Assembly: GCA_937959275.1 (NCBI GenBank)
Contig: CALGLU010000105.1
Span: forward strand, 1 to 64,000
Source: an uncultured Saprospiraceae bacterium
GTDB lineage: Bacteria > Bacteroidota > Bacteroidia > Chitinophagales > Saprospiraceae
DNA length: 64,000 nt
Reading direction: 5' to 3'
The notes under the pieces are model-generated. The model searched no databases. It had not been told where the DNA came from and saw nothing but the letters and a program-made list of their open reading frames with translations. Shown one piece after another: positions 35,301 through 43,671 of the stretch (positions within the stretch are counted from its first letter, which is position 1; each line of letters starts with the position of its first letter). The position numbers were made by a program, and so were the translations under genes.

Positions 35301-36099
35301 TAGAAAGCGGGCCATGGTTTGGTGACTCAAAAGGTATGGGACATACGTTATAATCACCATCTACAAATTCTGTTGTTTTGCTTGTTATATTATGATTAAC
35401 GAGGTATTCTGTCGTACTCAAGATAGAGTGATCATGTGTCAAATGATCACATGATTCATCATTGTGAGAAAAGTTGCACTCCAATGTGAAGCTTGTTTTT
35501 TCTACGATTGTACCATCCGCAGCATTTACCTTGATATCCCACCAAAATTGATCGTCTGCTTTTTCTATTGCGATACTCCAAGTGAGTATGAGTTGACCAT
35601 CTTGCTCTATATAAAGCAGAGTCGCTTTAATATCTCGATTAGATATATCTGTATTCACCAATACGGTTTCCTTTGATGAAGTCGTTTTTTGTTGTATTAT
35701 TTTAGATTCCTGCTCTGTTTTTAAATTAAAATGATCCGCAACAGAACGCACTGCTTGAGATTGATCAATCAGAGCTTTCGAACTACTTATGGATTTGTAA
35801 TCAACAAATCTATTCCCAACATGTACTATTTTACCAGTTTTATCAACGGCAACATTTGTAATAGCATTATAAATGTTAATGCCATTGACAGCCTGATTAA
35901 AGTAAATGTGGGTTAATCCGCTTTGCTGACTTGTGTGACTAGAGGATATAATCAGATTTTCTTTGGTCAGTTTAAATTGATATTTACTTTGATTTTGTAG
36001 TAAATAATTACTTGCTATTTCTTGTGATTGTTGACTCCAAGAATTGAAAGCAAACGAGCTAAATAGAATGAAGCTCAATAGTTTTACACTATGTATCAT
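32374..36099 (-). CDS. secreted M36 (fungalysin-like) metallopeptidase, multidomain
   Basis: A 1241-residue exported zinc protease. In order: signal peptide; propeptide region (residues about 30-210, FTP-like); M36 catalytic domain with HDIMYHYGF near 362 and the zinc motif HEYGH near 577, with the downstream Glu in GEGWSDYFG; an inserted PA domain (about 440-545, [32 protein letters not shown]); a DUF11-like domain (about 780-870); an adhesive jelly-roll-like segment (about 885-1060); a SprB-type repeat ([18 protein letters not shown], about 1090-1160); and a C-terminal 3-coathanger-like domain ([23 protein letters not shown]). Probably a T9SS cargo that degrades extracellular protein. Hexameric or heptameric repeats follow its stop. 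Confidence 0.92.
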   Translation of the reverse strand: [1241 protein letters not shown]

Positions 36100-36327
36100 A
36101 CCGCCTTAGTATAGTTAATAGAAATTTTATAGAACTCTCAAATTTAGTATTAATTTGAGTTTATCAGTCAGGTTATCGTTTATTAATGCTTGTATTGAAC
36201 CTTATATAATGGATTATCTGAGAGATATGTCATTCAGATAGCATTTCCCGTTAGATACTAATTTCATTAAATTTAGATTTACTGAAAGCAAATGGTCTAT
36301 AAACACCTTTATATGTTAAAAAATATG

Positions 36328-36335
36328 TAGTTTTG
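36328..36335 (+). promoter_or_regulatory. rpsP -7 element TAGTTTTG
   Basis: Fits TAnnTTTG, 69 bases before the rpsP ATG. No TTG is seen at the usual upstream distance. The 300-base gap between the divergent M36 and rpsP genes otherwise shows no feature. Confidence 0.45.
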
Positions 36336-36403
36336 CGCCGCTAAAGCCCTATGATCAATGATGATGGAGTAGGGTATGGTTAATCCAAATAAATTTAAGT
36401 AAC

Positions 36404-37108
36404 ATGCCAGTAAAAATTAGACTTGCCAGAAGAGGGCGTAGAAAAGCCCCATTTTACCACATTATCGTAGCAGATGCCCGCTCTCCAAGAGATGGTAAAT
36501 TTATTGAAGAGATTGGAAAATACAATCCTTTGACAAAACCTGCAACAATAGAGTTGGACCGAGACAAAGCGTTCGATTGGTTAATGAAAGGTGCACAACC
36601 TACAGAAACCGCAAGAGCCATTCTAAGATTCAAAGGAGTGCTATACCGAAAACACCTCGCGAGAGGCGTTGATAAAGGCGCTATGGATCAAGAAAAAGCC
36701 GATCAAATGTATCAGGATTACATTGAATCCAAAGAAGCTAAAGTAGCTGCTAGATTTGAAGCAACTAAAGCAGAGAGAGCATTATTTTTGGCTGCAGTTT
36801 CTGGTACTCCTAAAGCAATTATAAAAGAACATACTGCTGCTGATGCAGAAGCAGAACAGTTTCAAAATGTAGATGTTGCTGAAGATACTTCACCTGCTAC
36901 AGAAGCTGCTGAACAGTTTCAAAATGTTGATATAACAGAAGAAGCTGCCCCAGCCGCAGAAGCAGCAGCGACACCAGCTGCAGAAGAAGCTGCACCGGTT
37001 GCAGAAGAAGCTGCACCAGTCGCAGAAGAAGCTGCACCAGCTGCACCAGCTGCGGAAGAAGCTGCACCAGCTGCAGAAGAAGCTGCACCAGAAAAAGACG
37101 CAGAATAA
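36404..37108 (+). CDS. rpsP: 30S ribosomal protein S16 with Ala/Glu-rich tail
   Basis: Residues 1-85 are standard S16 ([42 protein letters not shown]), a 30S assembly protein. About 150 extra residues follow. A charged helical part is followed by two copies of AEQFQNVD(V/I)(A/T)E and then many copies of [14 protein letters not shown]-type repeats. Many Bacteroidota S16 proteins have such tails; this one is long. The repeats make the 3' end repetitive DNA (about 36940-37095) that may vary in copy number. rimM and trmD, the usual neighbours, are absent. Confidence 0.95.
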   Translation: MPVKIRLARRGRRKAPFYHIIVADARSPRDGKFIEEIGKYNPLTKPATIELDRDKAFDWLMKGAQPTETARAILRFKGVLYRKHLARGVDKGAMDQEKADQMYQDYIESKEAKVAARFEATKAERALFLAAVSGTPKAIIKEHTAADAEAEQFQNVDVAEDTSPATEAAEQFQNVDITEEAAPAAEAAATPAAEEAAPVAEEAAPVAEEAAPAAPAAEEAAPAAEEAAPEKDAE

Positions 37109-37113
37109 TATTT

Positions 37114-37137
37114 TCTCCAAAAGGAGGGTTTTATTTA
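37114..37137 (+). terminator. possible weak terminator after rpsP
   Basis: CTCC-AAAA-GGAG stem (37115-37126) followed by GGTTTTATTT. The short stem makes this only a candidate. Confidence 0.35.
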
Positions 37138-37210
37138 ACACATGTGACTAGGAGGGCGATTGATATTGAGGAAGATCAGATGACCTAGTCACTGACTTAA
37201 CTTATTTATC

Positions 37211-38596
37211 ATGAAGGAATTAGCTCAAATATATGTTGACCAGCTCGAGCAAATAAAAAAGGACATTCAAGATTCTGAATTATTAGCCAAGTTTCTAGAC
37301 GAGGAGGAAGAAGAAATCTTTAAGGAGTTTCAACTAAAGTTTGAACCCATCATAGATGATTTGCATATTGCAGTGGCTGAAAACCATCCCTTACAACTTC
37401 AGAATTTTGAAAATGCCCTACTTGATGATGGATTCGAAGGACTCTATCTTCCTAGGATTTTAGGCTACTCTGTCATGAGAGGTCAAATCAATGATAATTA
37501 TAAATACGTTAGACCTCAAGCACACTTCAAGCAAATTCTATTAACAATATGTAACTCCGCTAACTTTGAAAGCATCAAGACCCGAATCGGTCAAACGATT
37601 CAAGTTGGTTTTGCTTTGAGTTCTAATATTTGGATTACAAATTTACTTGCTCAGATATCAAACAAACGAGTGTCTGCTTTCCTTGAATCGCTATATTCTA
37701 ATAAGTTTAGAGATATACGGGATAGACGGACAGCTTATACTCGGTATAAAAAGCAGTTTGAAAATTATAATTACTTATCAGCTGGCATGCCTCAAAATAT
37801 TTCGGAGCTGTCGCTATTTGCAAATGGCCTTAAGAAATTCTTTGTCTATCGATCAAAGAATAATTCTAATAACGAGAGTCTCTTACCTCACGTTAAGGAA
37901 TTTGTCAGTAATGATAGTTTGAAAAGTGAGAACGAATTGTACGAATTAGTTATGATTCTCATGATGTATTTGAATGGCGATGCTGAGCTGAATAACCTGA
38001 CACAAAAACGGTTTAAAGAGCACAGAAGTTCTGAAGCAGGAGTAGAGCATATATTCCAATTTTTAAATACTATCCAAGCAGACCCTGCTATGCAATATAC
38101 TGCAGAACAAGATCTGTCATTTGCTGCTGTCGCTGACTTGTCACGCGAAGATGAAGTCAGTCGCTATTTTAAATTGATGAATGAAGTGCATGGGAAAGGC
38201 TATGTGCATGAAGATGTGATTGAACTAGTCAAAAACTATTATGATCAACACCTTGGCTTGTCTGTTCAAAATAAATGTGTTCGAAATGTGATACGGAATT
38301 ACATTTCAAACTTTATAGGTAAATTAGAAGAAACAGAATATTCTGCTTTATTTGATCTCCAAAAAACAATAGTTACTTATATTAGTATCTTCTCAAATGA
38401 ACAATTTAATCAAGATGTTAAGGCAGCTTGCATGATTTACATTAAAAAGTTGATTAAATTTTATCCTGATAAAAGAGGTCGTGATTATCAAGACATTAAG
38501 AAGTTTGTATCTACCTCGTTTGTGGATCTTGGATTCTTAAATGAAAAAGAAGTCGTAGAACTCTTTAAGACTAGGAGAAAGAAGAAGGCTGAATAA
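37211..38596 (+). CDS. conserved-looking helical protein of unknown function
   Basis: 461 residues, no family recognised. It is highly helical and charged, without signal peptide or TM segment. It begins with a coiled-coil-like stretch (KELAQIYVDQLEQIKKDIQDSELLAKFLDEEEEEIFKEF) and ends with a basic tail (FKTRRKKKAE). No catalytic motif stands out. The codon pattern and uninterrupted frame make it real. It follows rpsP by 100 bases and precedes the EI24-like gene by 90, in the place where rimM would usually be. A solenoid or scaffold role would be a guess. Confidence 0.75.
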   Translation: MKELAQIYVDQLEQIKKDIQDSELLAKFLDEEEEEIFKEFQLKFEPIIDDLHIAVAENHPLQLQNFENALLDDGFEGLYLPRILGYSVMRGQINDNYKYVRPQAHFKQILLTICNSANFESIKTRIGQTIQVGFALSSNIWITNLLAQISNKRVSAFLESLYSNKFRDIRDRRTAYTRYKKQFENYNYLSAGMPQNISELSLFANGLKKFFVYRSKNNSNNESLLPHVKEFVSNDSLKSENELYELVMILMMYLNGDAELNNLTQKRFKEHRSSEAGVEHIFQFLNTIQADPAMQYTAEQDLSFAAVADLSREDEVSRYFKLMNEVHGKGYVHEDVIELVKNYYDQHLGLSVQNKCVRNVIRNYISNFIGKLEETEYSALFDLQKTIVTYISIFSNEQFNQDVKAACMIYIKKLIKFYPDKRGRDYQDIKKFVSTSFVDLGFLNEKEVVELFKTRRKKKAE

Positions 38597-38688
38597 GTGT
38601 TTCTACTTGCCCATTATGATTGTCTATAGATATCAACTGTTCATCTAAACAATTACTATTTTCCCTTTAGACATCTTAAGTTTACTCT

Positions 38689-39435
38689 ATGATTTCTGGC
38701 ATAATAGATGGAGCATCATCGTATTTAGGTTCATTTAGTATCATTAAGAAGTATAGACTATGGAAGTATGTCTTACTTTCAGGTCTTGTAAGTTTAGGAT
38801 TAGGTTTACTTATTTTTTACACAGTTTGGAATTCGGCAGACTCAGTTGGAGATTGGATTTCTGGATTTTACAAATGGGATTTTCTAAGTTCATATGTAAA
38901 CCGATTTCTTGATTTTCTAGCTGGTGGATTGATGTTCGTCATTAGTTTTTTACTGTACAAGTACATCATCATGGTGATTGTCTCTCCATTTATGAGTATG
39001 ATGTCAGAAGAAATAGAACGACAAGAGTCTTATCACTATACCCCTCAGTCCTTTTCAATACCTAAAATGATAAGAGACTTGCTGAGAGGCTTGCGAATCG
39101 CCGTCAGTAATTTGACCAGAGAACTGAGCCTGACTGTATTGATTTTTATCGTCGGTTTTTTTCCATTAATGACAATTTTTACCCCGGTCCTTTTATTTAT
39201 CGTTCAGGCGTATTATGCGGGCTTTGGGAATATTGATTATTTTCTTGAACGCCACACGAATGTGCGGGCCAGTCGCCAATTTGTGAAACGAAACAAAGGT
39301 TTTGCAATCGGGAATGGAGCTATCTTTTTACTTATTTTACTTATTCCAGTCGTCGGTCTATTCTTAGCACCTGCGCTAGCGACTGCTGCTGCCACGACAG
39401 AATCAATGAGACGATTTGAGTCAGTTTATTCTTGA
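38689..39435 (+). CDS. EI24/CysZ-like membrane protein
   Basis: A 248-residue inner-membrane protein. Four or more hydrophobic segments occur near residues 28-48, 75-105, 150-175 and 210-235. The motif VSPFMSMMSEEIE, a re-entrant PF loop and QAYYAGFGNIDYFLERH fit the EI24 domain family, which includes the sulphate transporter CysZ in proteobacteria. The transport substrate here is unknown. It converges with the response-regulator gene with a 10-base overlap. Confidence 0.82.
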   Translation: MISGIIDGASSYLGSFSIIKKYRLWKYVLLSGLVSLGLGLLIFYTVWNSADSVGDWISGFYKWDFLSSYVNRFLDFLAGGLMFVISFLLYKYIIMVIVSPFMSMMSEEIERQESYHYTPQSFSIPKMIRDLLRGLRIAVSNLTRELSLTVLIFIVGFFPLMTIFTPVLLFIVQAYYAGFGNIDYFLERHTNVRASRQFVKRNKGFAIGNGAIFLLILLIPVVGLFLAPALATAAATTESMRRFESVYS

Positions 39436-40112
39436 TCTGGAGTAAACTTATACCCAACACCTCGAATGGAATGGAAGTATTGTGGGGTCCTTGGATTTGC
39501 TTCAAAATATTTACGGAGTGATAAGACGAAATTATCAATAGTACGCGTAGAAGGGTAGACATCATATCCCCAAACAACTTTAAGGATTTGTTGCCTAGAT
39601 AGCACTTTATCCTTGCGCTCGATAAACAGCTTCATAAGCAACGCTTCTCTGTTCGTTAAAGTGAACTCTCCATTTACTCCACAGGCTTTATACGTACTAA
39701 GATTCACATAATGTGGTCCAAAATTATAAACGATAATATCATCTTCTTGGATTTGGCTGCGTGATATTAATTTTTCAATTCGTAGTACAAGCTCTTCAAG
39801 ATGAAATGGCTTGATAAGATAATCATCCGCTCCATATTTTAAGCCTTTAATTCTATCGCTAGATGTATCTTTTGCTGAAACAATAATAATTGGAATTATC
39901 GAATTCTTATTTCGAATGGCTTCGCAGACTTGCAAGCCACTAATGTCAGGCAACATCACATCTAAAATAACAAGTTCGAAATGTTGTTGCTCAAAAAATT
40001 GAAGGGCTTCTTTACCGCTCTCAGTCACGACAACTTCGTAGTCTTCAATTTCAAGATTTAGTTTAACGATGTCCTGAATGCTCTTCTCATCTTCAACCAG
40101 TAAGATCCTCAT
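39426..40112 (-). CDS. OmpR/PhoB-type response regulator
   Basis: A receiver domain (residues 1-120) with phosphoacceptor D51 (LVILDVMLPDISG), acidic D8/E9 pair region (VEDEKS) and K102-type lysine in DDYLIKPF, then a winged-helix DNA-binding domain (residues 130-226) ending VWGYDVYPSTRTIDNFVLSLRKYFE and IRGVGYKF. It is the partner of the adjacent histidine kinase, whose TGA overlaps its ATG in the form ATGA. Confidence 0.95.
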   Translation of the reverse strand: MRILLVEDEKSIQDIVKLNLEIEDYEVVVTESGKEALQFFEQQHFELVILDVMLPDISGLQVCEAIRNKNSIIPIIIVSAKDTSSDRIKGLKYGADDYLIKPFHLEELVLRIEKLISRSQIQEDDIIVYNFGPHYVNLSTYKACGVNGEFTLTNREALLMKLFIERKDKVLSRQQILKVVWGYDVYPSTRTIDNFVLSLRKYFEANPRTPQYFHSIRGVGYKFTPDQE

Positions 40113-41086
40113 GCAATTGGTGTCTGTTGATGTATAGGCAATTGAATTCTCATGATCGTCCCCTTGGGTTGATTGTCCAATATTTCAAAACGACCCTTGT
40201 GCGAATCTACTATTTTGTTGACAATAAATAAGCCAAGACCTGATCCCTCTGAGGTCCTGAATTCTTCATTTCCTATTCTATAAAATTTATTGAGTACTTC
40301 CTTTTTCTCTGTGTCTGGGATGCCGCTACCTTGATCTATACAGTCGATGATCAATTCATTGTTTTTACGCTCAACTCGGATTGTGATATTGTCATCTTTT
40401 TCTGAATATTTGATCGCATTCTCTACTAAATTTGTAATCACAGATTGAATGGCTTCTTTATCAAGCTCCGCAATAATGCCGTCTTGACAATCTAACTGGA
40501 TACGGTGACTTTCTCCTTGATATCTATAGCGAGAAATGACATTCAAAAAGAAGTCTTTTATCTCTACTTCTTCATAATTGTATTGGTAATGATCTTCAAT
40601 TTTAGTTGAGAGTAGAAGTTTATTAATCATCGATTCTAGACGATTCGTTTCTTTAAGAGCATTGGCGCTAATGCTGGTGCGTCTATCCGTATCTAGCTTA
40701 GGTTTATTCAATAATGTCTCTAAAATCATTTTAATGGAAGCCAAAGGGGATTTTAATTCGTGTGTGACACTTAGTAGAAAATTATTTTTCATACTTGCTA
40801 TTTGAAATTCACGCTTTGCGGCTCTGTTGATAATCAGAATTCCAATAATAAGTAGAATTGCAAATACAAAACCTTCACCCAAGATCATGATTTTCTGCCT
40901 ATCATATTTAGCCTGTATCGTTGCCAAATCTGGAAGATCATCAATGACCTCTTGTTGAATGATGGCTTGTTGATATGTATAGACTTCTTCATTTTTATTA
41001 TACAGTAATAAAGTCCACCATGCCAATGCTGCCACCATGTAAGCTATCAAAACGAATGATATGAATCTAACGCGATTAGAGATCAT
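40109..41086 (-). CDS. sensor histidine kinase
   Basis: A 325-residue membrane sensor. TM helix 1 spans about residues 8-28, TM2 about 68-88, and a short extracytoplasmic loop of about 40 residues lies between them. The DHp domain has phosphoacceptor H109 (SVTHELKSPLASIK). The HATPase domain has the N box (NLVENAIKYS), G1 (DQGSGIP) and G2 (GSGLGLFIVNKIV). The small sensor loop suggests sensing within or near the membrane. It overlaps hemL upstream and the response regulator downstream by four bases each. Confidence 0.95.
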   Translation of the reverse strand: MISNRVRFISFVLIAYMVAALAWWTLLLYNKNEEVYTYQQAIIQQEVIDDLPDLATIQAKYDRQKIMILGEGFVFAILLIIGILIINRAAKREFQIASMKNNFLLSVTHELKSPLASIKMILETLLNKPKLDTDRRTSISANALKETNRLESMINKLLLSTKIEDHYQYNYEEVEIKDFFLNVISRYRYQGESHRIQLDCQDGIIAELDKEAIQSVITNLVENAIKYSEKDDNITIRVERKNNELIIDCIDQGSGIPDTEKKEVLNKFYRIGNEEFRTSEGSGLGLFIVNKIVDSHKGRFEILDNQPKGTIMRIQLPIHQQTPIA

Positions 41087-42381
41087 GCTGCATGGATCCG
41101 ATCCAAAATTTCACAAATATGTGAGGCGGCTGTCGCAAGTGATTCCTCTGTGTGTGCAGCGGACACAAAGCCAACCTCATATCCTGAAGGGCCTAGATAG
41201 ATGCCTCTTTCAAGTAGCTCACCATGTAATTGTTTAAACTTTGACATGGAGTTTGGGTCTATTTGGTCCGCAGTCACTACTCTATTTTTTGTAAAGGCAA
41301 ACCAGAATATGGATGCTATACTTTGAATGCTAAACTCATAGCCCTTGCCGTCTGCATGTGATTGAATCGTATCTACAAATCCCTGGGTCTTCGCTGCTAG
41401 TGATTCATGAAATCCTTCTTTTAAAAGTAATTCAAGAGATGCCATACCCGCAGCCATGGCGATGGGGTTCGCAGATAGAGTACCAGCTTGATATACGGGC
41501 CCGTCAGGCGCGACATGCCCCATGATCTCTGCTTTGCCACCAAAGGCACCGACAGGCATACCGCCTCCAATGATTTTACCAAAGGTGATTAAATCTGGTT
41601 CTATATTATAATAGCCAGCAGCGCCTTCAAAACCAAGCCTAAATCCTGAAATGACTTCATCAAAAATCAACAAGACTTTATGGTCATCACAGAGCTTACG
41701 CAGCCAGACCAAAAACGAAGTGTCTTGTAATAACAAGCCATTATTTGCTGGTACTGGCTCGATGATGATACAGGCAATATCGTCGGCGTGTGCCTTCAAT
41801 GTCTCTTCTACACCAGCCAAGTCATTAAGTGGAAGGACCAAAGTCTCTTGCGCTAACTCTTCTGGAATCCCTGCAGAAGTTGATACACCAAATGTCGCCA
41901 AGCCCGAACCCGCTTTGACCAATAGGCTATCTACGTGTCCATGGTAGCAGCCATCAAATTTGATAATCTTCTTTCTACCGGTAAAGCCTCTCGCTAGTCG
42001 AATAGCAGACATGACAGCCTCTGTACCTGAACAAACAAACCGCAACTTATCGATATACCTGTGGTTATCTACGATTAGTTTACCAATTTCAACTCCCTGC
42101 CTTGTAGGTGTACCAAAGGACAATCCCTTATCTACCGCCTGCAAGACGGCATGTCTGATATATTCGTTATTGTGGCCATGGATGAGAGGTCCCCAAGAAC
42201 AACAAAAATCAATGTAACTGTTATCGTCTTCATCATAAATTCTGTCCCCATCTCCACGCTTAATAAATAGGGGAGCCCCATGTACAGATTTGAAGGCTCT
42301 CACTGGTGAATTCACGCCTCCTGGAAAATATTGCTTCGCCTCTTGAAACAACTGATTTGATTTGTCTCTCTTTAATTTCAT
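41083..42381 (-). CDS. hemL: glutamate-1-semialdehyde 2,1-aminomutase
   Basis: A PLP enzyme that converts glutamate-1-semialdehyde to 5-aminolevulinate, the tetrapyrrole precursor, in the C5 pathway. Length is 432 residues. Signatures: FPGGVNSPVRAF near residue 19, GTEAVMSAIRLARG near 119, DEVISGFRLG, and catalytic lysine K269 in ITFGKIIGGGMPVGAFGG. It is the first gene of a transcript with a histidine kinase and response regulator. hemA, hemB and other haem genes are not in the window. Confidence 0.95.
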   Translation of the reverse strand: MKLKRDKSNQLFQEAKQYFPGGVNSPVRAFKSVHGAPLFIKRGDGDRIYDEDDNSYIDFCCSWGPLIHGHNNEYIRHAVLQAVDKGLSFGTPTRQGVEIGKLIVDNHRYIDKLRFVCSGTEAVMSAIRLARGFTGRKKIIKFDGCYHGHVDSLLVKAGSGLATFGVSTSAGIPEELAQETLVLPLNDLAGVEETLKAHADDIACIIIEPVPANNGLLLQDTSFLVWLRKLCDDHKVLLIFDEVISGFRLGFEGAAGYYNIEPDLITFGKIIGGGMPVGAFGGKAEIMGHVAPDGPVYQAGTLSANPIAMAAGMASLELLLKEGFHESLAAKTQGFVDTIQSHADGKGYEFSIQSIASIFWFAFTKNRVVTADQIDPNSMSKFKQLHGELLERGIYLGPSGYEVGFVSAAHTEESLATAASHICEILDRIHAA

Positions 42382-42430
42382 AAACTAATGCCTATCTCTC
42401 TTGAATTTAGTTAATTTGCCATCGCAATGT

Positions 42431-42438
42431 CAAAGGTA
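42431..42438 (-). promoter_or_regulatory. hemL operon -7 element TACCTTTG
   Basis: Read on the minus strand, TACCTTTG fits TAnnTTTG and lies about 50 bases before the hemL ATG. It abuts the start of the divergent HU-SPOR gene. The upstream TTG is not at the usual distance. Confidence 0.35.
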
Positions 42439-43541
42439 TGCAATTAGAATTTTTGAAGTGCATAGCGGCTTATGTTCTGAAGAATGGTGCGGTCTCAATT
42501 CCCGGCATTGGATACCTATATACACAAAATCGTAACGAAGAGTTTACGAAACAGAGTGGTTATTTACATCCACCACACAAAATTTTAACATTTGATCCAA
42601 AACCTAGGAAAGATGTTCAATTTATTAAGCATTTATCTAAAGTGTTTAATGTTTCGTTTGATAGAGCGTCTATTCTCATCGAAACCTTCAGTAAAGACCT
42701 AAAAAAGAGCTTATTCGAGGGACAAAGTGTTAAAATACCTGGTTTAGGGAGTTTAAGAGCTGAACGCGAGCGCCTACTTTTTGAGCCCTTAGAAGGAAAT
42801 TTTCATCAAGATTACTTGTTTTATCCTGCCATTCCGTTAATACCGATTTTGGCAGAAAAGAAGGAAATAAAGCCAACTTTAGCTCCATCTGAGAAAGTTG
42901 GTAGAGTTTCTGCTATAGATAGGGTAGATAAGCCTGCACCTATTAAAAATACAGGCTTAGACTCGAGTAAATCTATCAAGATGGAAAACACTAATAACAA
43001 TCGAAAAGATCCTTACTATGAAGATGACAAAGGTCTATTCTCAGAAATAGGCTCTCCCTTGCTACTTATACTTTTGCTTGCTGCAATTACTTTCTTCTCA
43101 TTCAAAACAGGTTGTTTTGGTCTTCTAGATAAAGGTAAAGCTTTGACGACTGAAGTTGTAGACACTGTTGGAGATACTGTTGGTGATACAGCTGATGAAG
43201 TCGTTAATAAGGCAACTGGTGCGTTAGCAGGCGATAATAGTAATGAAGAAGGCTATACTGGTAAATATAGTGATGTACTGACACAAGAAATCATAGATCA
43301 AGGCTGTGTGATCGTGGTCGGTTCGTTTAAGAATGCTAAGAATGCTTTGCGCATGAGAAATAGAATCATCGCGAAAGGGTATCAGCCTTTTGATGAATAC
43401 CATAATGGTCTTAACCGCATCGGACTTGTGTTCGATTGTCTTGAAGTTGATTTAGTCGATTTCATACAGTCTGTTCGAAGTGATATCGATCCCAAAGCGT
43501 GGTACAGGATTCCTGGATTCGAAGTGGCTTATTTAAAGTAG
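42438..43541 (+). CDS. HU-domain and SPOR-domain membrane protein
   Basis: Two N-terminal HU-like domains (residues 1-60 and 65-125: VSIPGIGYLYTQ, KSLFEGQSVKIPGLGSL) of the CCDC81-like prokaryotic type. A polar linker and one TM segment near 210-228 (LLLILLLAAITFFSF) follow. A periplasmic SPOR domain makes up about the last 85 residues (GCVIVVGSFKNAKNALRMRNRIIAKGYQPF). SPOR domains bind denuded septal peptidoglycan, so this may link a cytosolic HU-like module to the division site. The link is inferred from the fusion; the HU part may bind protein instead of DNA. Confidence 0.88.
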   Translation: MQLEFLKCIAAYVLKNGAVSIPGIGYLYTQNRNEEFTKQSGYLHPPHKILTFDPKPRKDVQFIKHLSKVFNVSFDRASILIETFSKDLKKSLFEGQSVKIPGLGSLRAERERLLFEPLEGNFHQDYLFYPAIPLIPILAEKKEIKPTLAPSEKVGRVSAIDRVDKPAPIKNTGLDSSKSIKMENTNNNRKDPYYEDDKGLFSEIGSPLLLILLLAAITFFSFKTGCFGLLDKGKALTTEVVDTVGDTVGDTADEVVNKATGALAGDNSNEEGYTGKYSDVLTQEIIDQGCVIVVGSFKNAKNALRMRNRIIAKGYQPFDEYHNGLNRIGLVFDCLEVDLVDFIQSVRSDIDPKAWYRIPGFEVAYLK

Positions 43542-43642
43542 CATAAACTTCAGTCAAATTTCCATTGTTTATTTCTGAGTTAAGGAGGTTTAGCGTGTAT
43601 CCACTACGTATTTACTGTTTTAAATCAAACATTGCGGTCTAA

Positions 43643-43671
43643 TTTTCACCACATAGAAGGATAGATTCATA
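43643..43671. repeat. TTTTCACCACATA repeat, copy 1
   Basis: TTTTCACCACATAGAAGGATAG-type word. It is repeated with few changes at 43963. It sits in a 496-base gap without a convincing gene, between the HU-SPOR and peroxidase genes. Confidence 0.6.

Noticed and set aside
36890-37141. Leu- or Cys-rich minus-strand frames opposite rpsP
   Set aside because: They are the reverse complement of the repetitive Ala/Glu tail of S16.
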